Shown: positions 25,555 to 34,501, counted from the first letter of the stretch. The stretch is DNA of 64,000 bases from DATHZQ01 sp965216945 (GCA_965216945.1 CBDCGU010000003.1:930001-994000); one strand, 5' to 3'. The notes: a model not told the origin generated them from the sequence alone. Numbers and translations: made by a program.

Positions 25555-26191
25555 CCGGCTCCGGTACGGGGATATCGAGCCGGCGTCCCCAGGCCCTACC
25601 GGGCAACCGTTGCTCCAAATAGCGGATGGCGCGCACCGCTCCCCAGGCGTAAGCGGGAAAGAGGCTGAGGAACAATGGTGCGTTGAGCCACACTCCCAGG
25701 CCTTCGTGGAAGATCTCGTCCCGGACCTCGGGACCGAAGAGACCGAAGAAGCCGATGGCCCCCAGCGCTCCCACGACGAGCACGGCAGAGCGAACCCGGT
25801 AGCGACGCATCCGCCCGGCGGCGGCCAGGATCAAGCCGAGATTCGCACCGGCGAACGCACCGAAGATGAGAAGGAATGCCGTGCCGTCGATGGTCATCTC
25901 GCGCCGTCCCCCGGTGAGCGAGACAATCCGCATCGCCAGCCGGCTGCCGCCACCGAGGATGATCAGACCGGCGAGGCCACCACCGATCAGCCCGGAGAGC
26001 ACAAGCCTCGGTATGCGACGTACGTACACCAGTGCGAAACCCAGCATGAGCAGCAGGGCGACGGCGAACACGAACGTCAGGCCTGGGTTGTTCTCCCCCA
26101 CGATGGGGCCGAGCACCGTGAGCGGCAAGCCGCCAATCAGGAGCGCGCCGATGGCGAGTTTCTCTCGTTTGGGATCTGTTGGCAATCGCAT
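25541..26191 (-). CDS. Polytopic membrane protein of unknown function
   Basis: A 216-residue protein with about six membrane helices. A short basic N-terminus (MRLPTDPKREK) is followed by paired helices, a GGGSRLAMRIVSLTGGRREM loop and a positively charged tail ending PVPEPATSS. I do not recognise a family. It is convergent with and overlaps the SARP gene by 14 bp, and its promoter region carries a CGTTACGA octamer like those before the SARP gene. The ATG at 26191 was chosen because the longer frame upstream is Arg/Trp-rich shadow. Confidence 0.7.
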   Translation of the reverse strand: MRLPTDPKREKLAIGALLIGGLPLTVLGPIVGENNPGLTFVFAVALLLMLGFALVYVRRIPRLVLSGLIGGGLAGLIILGGGSRLAMRIVSLTGGRREMTIDGTAFLLIFGAFAGANLGLILAAAGRMRRYRVRSAVLVVGALGAIGFFGLFGPEVRDEIFHEGLGVWLNAPLFLSLFPAYAWGAVRAIRYLEQRLPGRAWGRRLDIPVPEPATSS

Positions 26192-26224
26192 GGCGCCCAC
26201 TGTTCCCGGCTCCCGTTCCCGAAT

Positions 26225-26232
26225 CGTTACGA
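26225..26232. promoter_or_regulatory. CGTTACGA octamer, possible shared operator
   Basis: A copy of the octamer found twice in the SARP divergent region. It sits 34 bp upstream of the membrane-protein ATG and 84 bp before the WS/DGAT start. A single octamer can occur by chance, so this is weak evidence for shared control. Confidence 0.25.
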
Positions 26233-26316
26233 GCCCCGTAGCGCCGGCGCGATCGCCGTCACAGGTCTGACTTCCGGCCCTACACCCAATCGACCCCCAC
26301 GACGTAACTTCCAGCC

Positions 26317-27717
26317 ATGCGGCGCCTCTCCAGCTTCGATGCCAACTTCCTCTATCTGGAGTCACCAACGTCGCACATGCACGTCGGCTCGCTCGCCATC
26401 TACGACACGACGACGGCGGATGGCGACTGGGGTGTGGAGAGGGTCCGCCAGGTCTACGCCGATCGCATCCACCTGGTGCCGCAATTCCGGAGACGGATCG
26501 CCGAGGTGCCGCTGCAGCTCGACCATCCCCGCTGGGTCGACGACCCCGAGTTCGACCTGAACTGGCACATCCGACACATCGCCGTGCCCGGTCCCGGCGG
26601 GACCGAGCAGCTCGCCGAGTTGTCGGGTGAGCTGATGGCCACCCAGCTCGACCGGCAGCGCCCGCTCTGGGAGGTCTGGGTCATCGACGGCGTGGCCGGA
26701 GGGCGATTCGCCATCCTGTCGAAGGCGCACCACGCCGCCATGGACGGCAATGCTGGCATCCAGATGGTCTCGGCCATGTTCGACCTCACCCCTGACGTCC
26801 ACTCGGTGCCCCAACCGACTCGCCGGTGGGAGCCCGAGCCGGTGCCGGGTGATCTCTCGATGCTGACGAAGGCGGCTGGTTCCCTGGCGGTGCAGCCGCT
26901 GCGGGCGGCTCGGGCGGCACAGCGCGGGCTCCACGCCCTTCTCACGCGCCGCAAGATCGCGGCAGGGCGCCACGGCACGGTGGCGTCCACGCTGCCTGCG
27001 GGCGCTCCCAAGGTCTCGTTCAGCGCCTCCCTGACCCCGGAGCGCTCGTTTGCGTTCCGCACTCTCCCGCTCGATGCCGTCAGGGCGGTGCGCCGTGCCA
27101 CCGGTGCCACGATCAACGACGTCGTCCTCGCCGTGGTCGGCGGCGGACTGCGGAACTGGCTGGCGGAGCGCTCGGAGAAGGTCGACGGCAGCCTGGTCGC
27201 GATGGCCCCGATGTCGTTCCGAGGCGACGCCGGTGTTGCCTCCGACGACAACCAGCTCATGAACATGTTCATCAAGCTGGCCACCGACATGGAGGATCCG
27301 CTGGCACGGCTGGCGTTCATCGCCGACCAGACGGCCAGCGCCAAGGCTCAGTTGCAGGACGGCGAAGGCGATCCGGTGCGAGAGCTCAGCGCGATGGCCC
27401 CGGCCACGGTCACGGCGCACCTGTTCCGCTACGCCGCAGCACACCACCTCGCCGACCGAATGACACCGCTGTTCAACCTCACGATGTCCAACCTGCGCGG
27501 CTCCCCCACTCCGCTGTTCCTCGGTGGGGCGCTCATGGTGGCCAACTACCCGCTGGCGCCGATCTACGACGGCAACGGCCTCAACGTCACGGTCATGAGC
27601 TACCTCGACCAGGTCGACGTCGGCGTTGTCGGATGCCCCCAGCTCACCCCGGACGTGGACCGCATCCCCATCCACATGGAGCTGGCCCTTGCGGAGCTCG
27701 TGGCACTGACATCCTGA
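26317..27717 (+). CDS. Wax ester synthase / diacylglycerol acyltransferase
   Basis: A 466-residue WS/DGAT enzyme that transfers acyl-CoA to diacylglycerol or a fatty alcohol, making storage triacylglycerol or wax. The active-site motif HHAAMDG is at about residues 138-144 (KAHHAAMDGNAG). The N-terminus has the family opening RRLSSFDANFLYLESPTSHM. The C-terminal half has NDVVLAVVGGGLRNWL and MTPLFNLTMSNLRGSPTPLF. Length is typical. It fits an actinobacterium storing neutral lipid; the acyl-CoA-binding protein at 62.1 kb may be related metabolism. Confidence 0.94.
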   Translation: MRRLSSFDANFLYLESPTSHMHVGSLAIYDTTTADGDWGVERVRQVYADRIHLVPQFRRRIAEVPLQLDHPRWVDDPEFDLNWHIRHIAVPGPGGTEQLAELSGELMATQLDRQRPLWEVWVIDGVAGGRFAILSKAHHAAMDGNAGIQMVSAMFDLTPDVHSVPQPTRRWEPEPVPGDLSMLTKAAGSLAVQPLRAARAAQRGLHALLTRRKIAAGRHGTVASTLPAGAPKVSFSASLTPERSFAFRTLPLDAVRAVRRATGATINDVVLAVVGGGLRNWLAERSEKVDGSLVAMAPMSFRGDAGVASDDNQLMNMFIKLATDMEDPLARLAFIADQTASAKAQLQDGEGDPVRELSAMAPATVTAHLFRYAAAHHLADRMTPLFNLTMSNLRGSPTPLFLGGALMVANYPLAPIYDGNGLNVTVMSYLDQVDVGVVGCPQLTPDVDRIPIHMELALAELVALTS

Positions 27718-27790
27718 GACCAGGCGGGCTCTCGGGAGCATCCAGAAGCCGGACGACGTCGTCGGAGAGCCGTGCTCGAGAACCGTGTTG

Positions 27791-28138
27791 TCAGGCTTGG
27801 GATTCCTCCACCGCAGCGCCATCGATCGCATCGGCGAGGCTTCGTAGCACGCCGGCGAAGAGAGTTCCGTTGGCCCTGTAGAGGACCGTCCTCCCCACCC
27901 GCTCCGAAGTGACGAGACCTGCCCTCTCCAGTTGGCGTAGATGCCTCGACACGACCGACACGTGGACCGGGACCGTCTCGCTGAGCGCTGTCACCGACAT
28001 CGGCTCGGTGGCGTCGAGCAACCGGATGATGATGTTCATCCTGTTGGGTTCTGCGAGGGCGGCGAAGAACTCCGGATCGGCGATGGCGCCGAGGTCGCAG
28101 CAGTCGACTCCCAGGTCGATATTTGCATGATTCTGCAT
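27791..28138 (-). CDS. ArsR-family regulator
   Basis: A 115-residue winged-helix protein with typical ArsR layout: FFAALAEPNRMNIIIRLLD, then HVSVVSRHLRQLERAGLVTS as recognition helix and VGRTVLYRANG as wing. A vicinal Cys pair, VDCCDLGAI, lies before the first helix and could bind a metal or react with an oxidant. It diverges from the transporter genes and its start overlaps a 9-bp inverted repeat that reaches into the MMPL start, so it probably represses both. The ATG at 28138 is used; the frame upstream is antisense to MMPL. Confidence 0.88.
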   Translation of the reverse strand: MQNHANIDLGVDCCDLGAIADPEFFAALAEPNRMNIIIRLLDATEPMSVTALSETVPVHVSVVSRHLRQLERAGLVTSERVGRTVLYRANGTLFAGVLRSLADAIDGAAVEESQA

Positions 28139-28161
28139 CTTTTGTATTCTAGTGCAAATAT
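28119..28161. promoter_or_regulatory. AT-rich divergent promoter with 9-bp inverted repeat
   Basis: ATATTTGCA (28119-28127) and TGCAAATAT (28153-28161) form a perfect inverted repeat. They bracket an AT-rich core with a TATTCT hexamer at 28145-28150. One arm is in the first codons of the ArsR gene; the other ends at the MMPL ATG (28160). This is a likely operator for the regulator. The MMPL transcript would be nearly leaderless. Confidence 0.6.
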
Positions 28162-29263
28162 GCAACCAAGTCGAGGACTGAGTCGGATGGACCGCGCCAC
28201 TGCGGTGATGTGGATCCTCCTCGTCATGGCGGGAGCCATCTCGGGCGTCGTCGTCTTCGATCGGCTGGACTCGAGCCTGGACCCCGCACCGTCGTCCGAG
28301 GCTGAAGTCGCCGAAGCTCGCCTCGCCGCGATCACGGGCGTCGGGGGCGACGTCGCCATCCTCGTGGATGCCGATCCGATGGAGCCCGAGATCAGATCCG
28401 CAGTCGCTGCGGGAGTTGCTCGCCTGGCGGAGGCTCCCGGTGTCGTGGAGGTTGCCTCGGGCGTCGCTGATCCCAGGCTGGTGAGCCACAATGGCACGGC
28501 GTTCTTGATCGTCGCCGGCGTGGCACCAGCACTGATGGAAGACCAGGCGGAGGAGCTGCTCACCACGGTCGACCTGGTCGCCAGTTCCTTGCCGGCCGTC
28601 ACGAGCGTCGGAGGCAGCGTCGTCCTCGACGAGGAGTTGGGCGCCACGGCCGAGTCCGATCTGATCCGCGCCGACGCCATCGCCGTGCCTCTGGTGGTGC
28701 TCCTCGCCGGGCTGGCACTTGGCAGGCTGCGCACCGCCGTCGTGCCGATGCTGATCGTGATCACGGCGGTGACGGTCCCGCTCGGAATTCTCCTGGTGCT
28801 GTCGCTCGTGACCGACGTCTCGGTGTTCGCAGTGAATGTCGTGACGATGTTCGGGGTGGGGCTGGCGGTCGATTACGGGCTCTTGATCGGAATGAGATAC
28901 CGCGAGGAGCGACGCCGCCACGACAACCCGGCCGCCGCTATCGAGGTCACCATGGCCACCGCCGGCCGGGCCGTCCGCTACTCGGGGGTAACGGTGGCCG
29001 CTGCACTGGCGGGGCTCTTGGTGTTCGAGGAGTCGCTACTGCGATCGCTCGCATACGGAGGAATCGCCGCCGTTGCGGTCGCAGTAACCGCCGCATCGAC
29101 CATCGTGCCGCTCGTCTTGCGGCGCTATCCCGACATTCTTCCCGTCCGGGCGGCCGCCCCGTCCGAATCGGGCGTGCTCAGTCGCATCGCTCGACTCGTC
29201 GCACGGCATCCAGCCGAAAACTACTGCTGCTCGCCGCCGTCCAGCATCGGCCGGCCCTCTTGA
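28160..29263 (+). pseudogene. Truncated MMPL/RND transporter running into an ABC gene
   Basis: An MMPL-family membrane protein that starts normally: a first helix (AVMWILLVMAGAISGVVVF), an exported domain, then five to six helices with the family motif MFGVGLAVDYGLLIGMRYRE. It ends after SRIARLVARHP, where the second periplasmic half should begin. Full members need about twelve helices; about half is missing. From about 29212 the DNA continues as the C-terminal half of an ABC ATPase in another frame, and this frame stops within 18 codons. Real deletion and assembly join are both possible. Confidence 0.8.
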
Positions 29264-29562
29264 TCCTCGACGAACCTTTCAGAGGACTCGATCCGCTGGC
29301 CGCGGTCGTGATGCGGCGCATCATGGTGAGCTGGCCCCTGGCCGAAGATCGAGCCTGTCTGGTGGCCACTCACGACCTCGACGCGGCAGAACGTCTGTGT
29401 GATCGGGTCTTCATCCTGGCCGGTGGACGCATCATCGCTGCCGGAATCCCGAGTCAGATGCTGGAGTCGAGCGGTGCGTCGAGTTTGGAACAACACTTCA
29501 TCGAGGTCTCCGGCCTCCGGTCGGCTCTCGATGAAACCGAGCGCATTCTGGAGGTCATGTGA
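29212..29562 (+). pseudogene. C-terminal half of an ABC-2 type ATPase
   Basis: The frame reads RKLLLLAAVQHRPALLILDEP from the junction, then the D loop GLDPLAAVVMRRI and switch CLVATHDLDAAERLCDRVFI. This is a normal ABC ATPase from just after the signature motif. Walker A and the signature Gly region are absent, so the product cannot bind ATP normally. No proper start exists at the break; a TTG at 29260 is the only nearby candidate. Downstream genes are coupled (GTGA at 29559), so this was the ATPase of the following permease. Confidence 0.85.
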
Positions 29563-29849
29563 GGGAATCAACACGGACGGAACGGCGGCAGTCGGTCGCG
29601 CCCAGGGTGGTCGGCATCGCTCTCGGCTCGCTCGTTGCGGCTATCGGCATCACGCTCGTGGCATTGATGGTGTTGTTGTTCGCGGCGGCCGCCTTCGAAC
29701 TCGACATATCCGCACCGTGGGCAGGAATCGAGGTACGGGGCGGCCCGCAGTTCGGTCTCACCGCCGACGGACGTATCGTCGTGCCCATCCTCGTAGTGGC
29801 CGCGATCACTGCGGTGATCGCCACGCTCGTCTCTCGTCGGGCCGCATGA
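29559..29849 (+). CDS. Small two-helix membrane protein in ABC operon
   Basis: A 96-residue protein with two membrane helices: VVGIALGSLVAAIGITLVAL near the start and VVPILVVAAITAVIATLV at the end. Between them is an outside loop with ISAPWAGIEVRGGPQFGL. It is coupled at both ends: its GTG overlaps the ATPase stop and its stop overlaps the permease start (ATGA). It may be an accessory subunit or, less likely, an immunity protein. I do not recognise a family. Confidence 0.65.
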   Translation: MRESTRTERRQSVAPRVVGIALGSLVAAIGITLVALMVLLFAAAAFELDISAPWAGIEVRGGPQFGLTADGRIVVPILVVAAITAVIATLVSRRAA

Positions 29850-31330
29850 CACCTGCGGCGATCGCGGTTGCGCGGTTGATCGTTCGATCATGGCGCCATG
29901 GTCTCGACCGCCTGACGGGGGGGCGAGCGTGGGTGGTATGGATCATGACCGGAGGACTCCTCACAACAGCAGTGGTTGTCTGGGTGTTCTCGGCTTCGTT
30001 GGCGTCGAAGACGTTTGGTGACGTACTCGCACATGATCCCGCACTCGGTCCAGCGATCCTTCGCTCGCTCGCCAACAACGCCGCCCTCGTGGCGACGCTG
30101 ATGATGACGATGCTGATGGTCATATCTCCAAGCGCCGACAGCCTCAACAGGCTGATGGCGATGTCCCCCATCTCGGCGCGACAGGGCCTGATCGGTCTTG
30201 CACTCCCGGCCGGAACCATCATGCTGTTGGTGACGGTGGCGCTCTACGGTGGGCCGGCCGCCGCCACGATCGCATCCGGATGGACAGCATCCACCGAGCG
30301 ACTCTGGGCGTCGATCCTGGTGGTCGCGACCGCGATCTACATCGTCTTGGTCGTAACTGCGGGGTTGTTGGTGATCGAAGGAACCACCAAGCGATTCCTG
30401 CGTCTGCCCCGGCAGTTGGCGCGCATCGTCGCCGCTCTGGTGATGGCGGCTCTTGCGAGTGCCTACACGCTGGCGGAGGTCGCGATGCTGACCTCATCGA
30501 CGCCCGAGTCCCGGCTGACGGTGTCGCCGTTCAACTGGCCGATGCAGGGACTGCACTTCGCAGGGTCGGAACGAGTCGGCTGGTTCCTGCTCATCATCTC
30601 CGCCGCCCTGGCGATTTCGCTCGGAGCCGCCGCCCTCGGCTCTCGGCAGCCGGTCCAAGGTGATATGGCTGCGATGGCGCCGCTGAGGTCCACGGCGGCA
30701 CAGCATCCGGCTGTCGCACGATCGCTGTGGTGGCCGTCGGCGATGCAGCTGATCAGGGAGCCGGAGGTGATGCTCTATCTCGTTGTGTTCTTCGGTGGCT
30801 TCGCAGCGCTCTCGATCGCAGGTCAGTTCTCGTCACTCGAGCTGCTTGGCGCCGTCGGTTCCAATCTGGCGTGGGTCTTGGCCGGTGGCCTTGCGCTGCT
30901 CTCGTACGGATTGACCGTCCGAACCCGTTGGGTCACGGACTCGAGCCCGGTCACGGCTCGGCGACTCATGACCCATTCGGACCTGACCATCACCACCGTG
31001 GTCGGGCTGACGGCCTCGCTGCTCATGGGTCTCGCCCTCGTCGCCACGGGCCGTTTCCCCGCGGTGTCGGATGTCGCTGCGAGCGTGCTCTTCGGCGTTG
31101 TCGTCTTGATCACGATGCGCACCGCCGGTGTCGTGGCACCCTACGACCGCGACGTGCCCCTGTCGGCGATCTTCCCCCTGACGCTGTCGATCCTCGGAAG
31201 TGTTCCCGTACTGTGGGGATTGTCTCGTCTGCCGGCTGGGCGTCCGGCTGTCGCACTGCTTGTGGTGTGCCTGCTCGCCATCGGCTCCCACCACGTCAAT
31301 GTCGTGCGAGTCGAGCTGACGCGGCCGTGA
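29846..31330 (+). CDS. ABC-2 type permease
   Basis: A 494-residue membrane protein with about twelve hydrophobic segments in two similar-sized halves. The first half has NNAALVATLMMTMLMVISPS and LMAMSPISARQGL, a coupling-helix-like stretch. It is coupled to the small membrane gene upstream and to the protease gene downstream (TGATG). It should be an exporter or lipid-side permease for a peptide or hydrophobic substrate, fed by the now truncated ATPase. I base the call on topology and context; no precise subfamily is recognised. Confidence 0.72.
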   Translation: MTPAAIAVARLIVRSWRHGLDRLTGGRAWVVWIMTGGLLTTAVVVWVFSASLASKTFGDVLAHDPALGPAILRSLANNAALVATLMMTMLMVISPSADSLNRLMAMSPISARQGLIGLALPAGTIMLLVTVALYGGPAAATIASGWTASTERLWASILVVATAIYIVLVVTAGLLVIEGTTKRFLRLPRQLARIVAALVMAALASAYTLAEVAMLTSSTPESRLTVSPFNWPMQGLHFAGSERVGWFLLIISAALAISLGAAALGSRQPVQGDMAAMAPLRSTAAQHPAVARSLWWPSAMQLIREPEVMLYLVVFFGGFAALSIAGQFSSLELLGAVGSNLAWVLAGGLALLSYGLTVRTRWVTDSSPVTARRLMTHSDLTITTVVGLTASLLMGLALVATGRFPAVSDVAASVLFGVVVLITMRTAGVVAPYDRDVPLSAIFPLTLSILGSVPVLWGLSRLPAGRPAVALLVVCLLAIGSHHVNVVRVELTRP

Positions 31331-32097
31331 TGAGATGGAAAGTCCCTTCCGGCCGGATGCGTCTCGCCGACGGTGTGAAGCTGGAACGCAACATGCTCAT
31401 CGACGAGGCTCTCGATATCCGCGTCGTTCTCTCGCCGTCGCAAGAGGCGGTGATCCGGAGCCTGCCCGCCAGGATCACCGACAGCGGCGACGCAGAGACG
31501 CGGCACATGTTGCGAGAGCTCGCAGCGGCATTCATCGTCGTGAGGAACGATGCAACCGTTGCAGCCAACAGGCGAGTTGACATTCCGGGTACGGCGTTCT
31601 TCGTCTTGCTGATGCGGATGCTGAGAATCGTCACGGTCCAGCTGTGGTGGCTCGGCATGATCGCGATCGTGGCGGCATCGTTGATGATCATGGCGGGATA
31701 TCGCAGCGCATCGAGCCTCTTGTTCCTCGCCATGCCAGCACTCATCACGATTGGCGGCATCGCCCTGCACGAGACGGGACACCTCTATGCGGTGCGGCGC
31801 ACCACCGGCAACGATCTGCTGGGGGTTGTGATCACCCGTCCGATCGGGATCGAAGTGATGCGTCCGCCGGTTCCTGCCGCGGACAGCACCATCGCCGCGG
31901 CGGGCCCGCTGACCCCTTCGGTGGTGGACTCGGTCGGCGCCCTCATCGGTGCTCTGTCTTCTGTGCCCGTCGTGGTGCTTGCGGGCCTGCTGCTGTCCGT
32001 GCACCTCCTGACTCTCCTCCCCTGGCTGCCCGACGGCAAGGAGGTCTGGTCCGGTAGCGTTGCGATCATGGACGCGGATGGGAAGGGCGGTGGTTGA
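31330..32097 (+). CDS. M50-like membrane metalloprotease with N-terminal PqqD-like segment
   Basis: A 255-residue protein. The zinc motif HETGH (residues 147-151) lies in a membrane helix, and a later LPWLPDGKEVW (Asp at about 235) matches the site-2 protease third-ligand motif. Helices flank both. The first 80 residues are soluble and resemble a PqqD/RRE peptide-binding fold (RVVLSPSQEAVIRSLPARI), but this is tentative. Similar M50 proteins sit beside ABC exporters in RiPP sets such as yydFGHIJ. A GTG at 31327 is an alternative start. Confidence 0.7.
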   Translation: MRWKVPSGRMRLADGVKLERNMLIDEALDIRVVLSPSQEAVIRSLPARITDSGDAETRHMLRELAAAFIVVRNDATVAANRRVDIPGTAFFVLLMRMLRIVTVQLWWLGMIAIVAASLMIMAGYRSASSLLFLAMPALITIGGIALHETGHLYAVRRTTGNDLLGVVITRPIGIEVMRPPVPAADSTIAAAGPLTPSVVDSVGALIGALSSVPVVVLAGLLLSVHLLTLLPWLPDGKEVWSGSVAIMDADGKGGG

Positions 32098-32602
32098 CCA
32101 GCCCGGCTCGCCAATGGATCGACGAGGACAGGCCGCAGAGCTGGCGAAGGCACTCCTGGGGCGCGGGAGATCCGGTCTGACCGATCCCGCTGTCGTGGAT
32201 GTCTTCGACGACGGCGACTTCGTGGTGGTGGTCGTGTCCGGGTCCGGCCCTGGACCGCTGCAGCCCGTGGCCGTCGTCGTGGTCAGGCACGGCTCGATCG
32301 TGGTGTCGGCGGTAGACGGGGGCGACCGATCGGTTGTCAACCGCCGCGGACCTGACGTCGAGTTCCACGAGTTGACGGTCGAAATCGACGGAAGAATCTC
32401 CTTCGTCGTGGTATTCGGCCGTCACGATTCCATGGCAGGCAGCTTCGCCATTCGGCGACCCACGGGCAACGTCGCGGCGCGGCCGGCCAGCGGCGAAGGT
32501 CTGTTCGCCATCGGATACACGCCCGGCAACCGGCCGTCTCAACTGGTGGTGCTGGACAAGACCGGGCGCCGGGTCCGCGGCACGATGCAGCTCATCGCCT
32601 GA
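32090..32602 (+). CDS. Beta-rich hypothetical protein after the M50-like gene
   Basis: This 170-residue protein (162 if the ATG at 32114 is used) overlaps the protease stop by 8 bases from its GTG. It consists of alternating short strands (DFVVVVVSGSGP, PVAVVVVRHGSIVVSAVDGG, ISFVVVFGRHD, SQLVVLDKTGRRV), suggesting a beta sandwich or barrel, and lacks a signal peptide. I do not recognise a family. As last gene of the export-like cassette it could be a binding or immunity partner, but that is guesswork. Confidence 0.6.
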   Translation: MVDQPGSPMDRRGQAAELAKALLGRGRSGLTDPAVVDVFDDGDFVVVVVSGSGPGPLQPVAVVVVRHGSIVVSAVDGGDRSVVNRRGPDVEFHELTVEIDGRISFVVVFGRHDSMAGSFAIRRPTGNVAARPASGEGLFAIGYTPGNRPSQLVVLDKTGRRVRGTMQLIA

Positions 32603-32624
32603 TTGAGACCGAGCGATCGGCGAC

Positions 32625-32663
32625 GGGTGATCCGGCTCGAAGGTGCGGTGCCGGAGCTCACCC
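32625..32663. terminator. Hairpin between convergent genes
   Basis: GGGTGA-t-CCGGC pairs with GCCGG-agc-TCACCC around a 13-base loop. It lies in the 85-bp gap between the export cassette and the haem importer, which converge here. The stem is imperfect and has no T run. Confidence 0.45.
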
Positions 32664-32687
32664 ACGTATGCGAACTGATCACTCGAG

Positions 32688-33470
32688 CTAGTGGTGCGCC
32701 TCGTCGTCGAGGGGAAGCACGAGCGGGCAGTCGCGGAACGGGTGGTCGACAACGGCAACCGCTTGGCCGTAGGCCCGAGTCAGCGTTTCGGCGGTGAGGA
32801 CCTCCGATGGCGGCCCGGCTGCTGCGGTACGACCGGCGACGAGGAGCACGAGCCGATCGGCGTAGGCGGACGCCAGGTTGAGGTCGTGGAGCACGACCAC
32901 CACGGAGCCGCCGCCGTCGGCATGCGCCCGCACCCTGCGCATCACCATCTCCCGATGCCCCAAATCGAGCGAGGCCGTCGGCTCGTCGAGCAACACCAGG
33001 GGGGTCTGCTGTGCCCACACCCGGGCGAGCCCTACCCGCTGCCGCTCGCCGGTCGACAGCGTCCGCACCGGCCGATCCGCCAGATGGGCGACATCGGCGC
33101 CGGCGATCGCTTCGTCGACGATGGCATCCTCAGTCCCGTCGATGACGAGACCGTCATGGGGGTGCCGGCCCATCGCCACCACATCCCGCACCGAGAAGAG
33201 CACCTCCGACGACTCCTGGGGAGCCAGGTAGGCGCGTCGCCGTGCCAGCTCTGTCAGGGTCAGCTCGCCAGGTGGCGAGCCTCCCAGGGTCACGGAGCCT
33301 TGCTCCGGCGCGAGGTCGGCGGCCATGAGACGCAGCAGGGTTGTCTTGCCGGCACCGTTGGGCCCGACGATGGCAACGACCTCGCCCCTCTCGACGGCCA
33401 TGGTGACGGTGTCGAGAACCCGGACTCCGCCCAGAGTCACGGTGACCCCCGCCAGCTCGATGGCCCTCAT
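32688..33470 (-). CDS. hmuV: Haem ABC importer ATPase
   Basis: A 260-residue HmuV/FhuC-type ATPase: Walker A GPNGAGKTTLLRLM, Q loop YLAPQES, signature LSTGERQRVGLARV, Walker B LVLLDEPTASLD and VLHDLNLASAYADR. It energises haem or haem-like iron uptake with the permease and binding protein encoded just upstream. The ATG at 33470 overlaps the permease stop by 4 bases; the longer frame is permease shadow. The C-terminus is slightly extended (DHPFRDCPLVLPLDDEAHH). Confidence 0.93.
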   Translation of the reverse strand: MRAIELAGVTVTLGGVRVLDTVTMAVERGEVVAIVGPNGAGKTTLLRLMAADLAPEQGSVTLGGSPPGELTLTELARRRAYLAPQESSEVLFSVRDVVAMGRHPHDGLVIDGTEDAIVDEAIAGADVAHLADRPVRTLSTGERQRVGLARVWAQQTPLVLLDEPTASLDLGHREMVMRRVRAHADGGGSVVVVLHDLNLASAYADRLVLLVAGRTAAAGPPSEVLTAETLTRAYGQAVAVVDHPFRDCPLVLPLDDEAHH

Positions 33471-34501
33471 CGCAGCCACCTGTGGCGCCGTGCCAAGGCC
33501 CAGACGAAGACCGGACCCCCGAGACCGGCGGTGAGCAGACCGACCGGGATCTCGACCGGGGCGGCCACGGTCCGGGCGAGCGTGTCCGCCAGCACGACAA
33601 CCGAGGCGCCACCGAGAGCCGCCAGTGGCACGAGCCACCGGTGCGTCGGTCCGATGACCCAGCGCAGCAACAAGGGAACGACGAGGCCGACAAACCCGAC
33701 GACTCCGGCCAGACTCACCGCAGCGCCGGCGGCCAGTCCGCAGCCGGCAAGTGTGATCCCGGCCAGCCGATCCACGTCGATGCCGAGATGGCGAGCCTCC
33801 CATTCCCCGAGCGCCAGGATGTCGAGGCGCCTCGCCACCCCCCACACGAGTGCCGCACCCGCCACGCCGACGGGCAACGCGGCTCCCAACGTGCTCCACG
33901 TCGCCCCGCTCAGACCGCCGAACACCCAGAAGGTGAAGGTCGGCACCCGGGGGCTGTCCCAGGCGATCACGATCGCACCGAGCCAGGCGAGGGCAGTCAA
34001 TCCGAGAACGAGGCCAACCAGGATGAACTGGCCCCCGGCGCCGATGCGTTGGGCGAGACGCCGGATGAGCAGCGAAGCGACAATCGCGGCGACAGCAGCG
34101 GACAGCACCATCACGATCGCCGGGCCACCGGCGGGCGTCGCCGCGATACCGGCAACGGCGCCCAGCCCGGCGACCGGCAGCACTCCGATCAGCTGCGGAT
34201 CGGCCATCTCACTGCGCAGGGTTCCTTGCAGGCCCACGCCACAGACGCCGAGCAGAGCGCCGGACAGCGCACCCGACAGGACTCGAGGAAATCGCACGGC
34301 CCATAGGACGGCATCGGAGAGGCGTTCGTCTTCGACGAGGCCGAGCTTGCTTGCCACGACATGGACGAGGTCGCCCAAGCCGATGTCGGCGGCGCCCGAC
34401 AGCAGACCGGCGAGAAGGGCGAGCACGACGCCGATGCTCAGCCCGGCCGTAGTAGCGGGTCGTCGTTGCGGGCGTCTATCGATGTGGACTCGAGTGCTCA
34501 C
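33467..34501 (-). CDS. hmuU: FecCD-type permease of haem importer
   Basis: A 344-residue FecCD-family permease with about ten helices. Family stretches include RFPRVLSGALSGALLGVCGV, LGLTALAWLGAIVIAW, EARHLGIDVDRL and VVGFVGLVVPLLLRWVIGPTH. It forms the membrane channel with HmuV and takes substrate from HmuT. It is coupled at both ends by 4-base overlaps. No IdeR/Fur-like box was evident. Confidence 0.94.
   Translation of the reverse strand: MSTRVHIDRRPQRRPATTAGLSIGVVLALLAGLLSGAADIGLGDLVHVVASKLGLVEDERLSDAVLWAVRFPRVLSGALSGALLGVCGVGLQGTLRSEMADPQLIGVLPVAGLGAVAGIAATPAGGPAIVMVLSAAVAAIVASLLIRRLAQRIGAGGQFILVGLVLGLTALAWLGAIVIAWDSPRVPTFTFWVFGGLSGATWSTLGAALPVGVAGAALVWGVARRLDILALGEWEARHLGIDVDRLAGITLAGCGLAAGAAVSLAGVVGFVGLVVPLLLRWVIGPTHRWLVPLAALGGASVVVLADTLARTVAAPVEIPVGLLTAGLGGPVFVWALARRHRWLR

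Noticed and set aside
27753..27766. GACGACGTCGTC palindrome as an operator
   Set aside because: It lies between convergent gene ends, and short GAC/GTC palindromes are common at this base composition.
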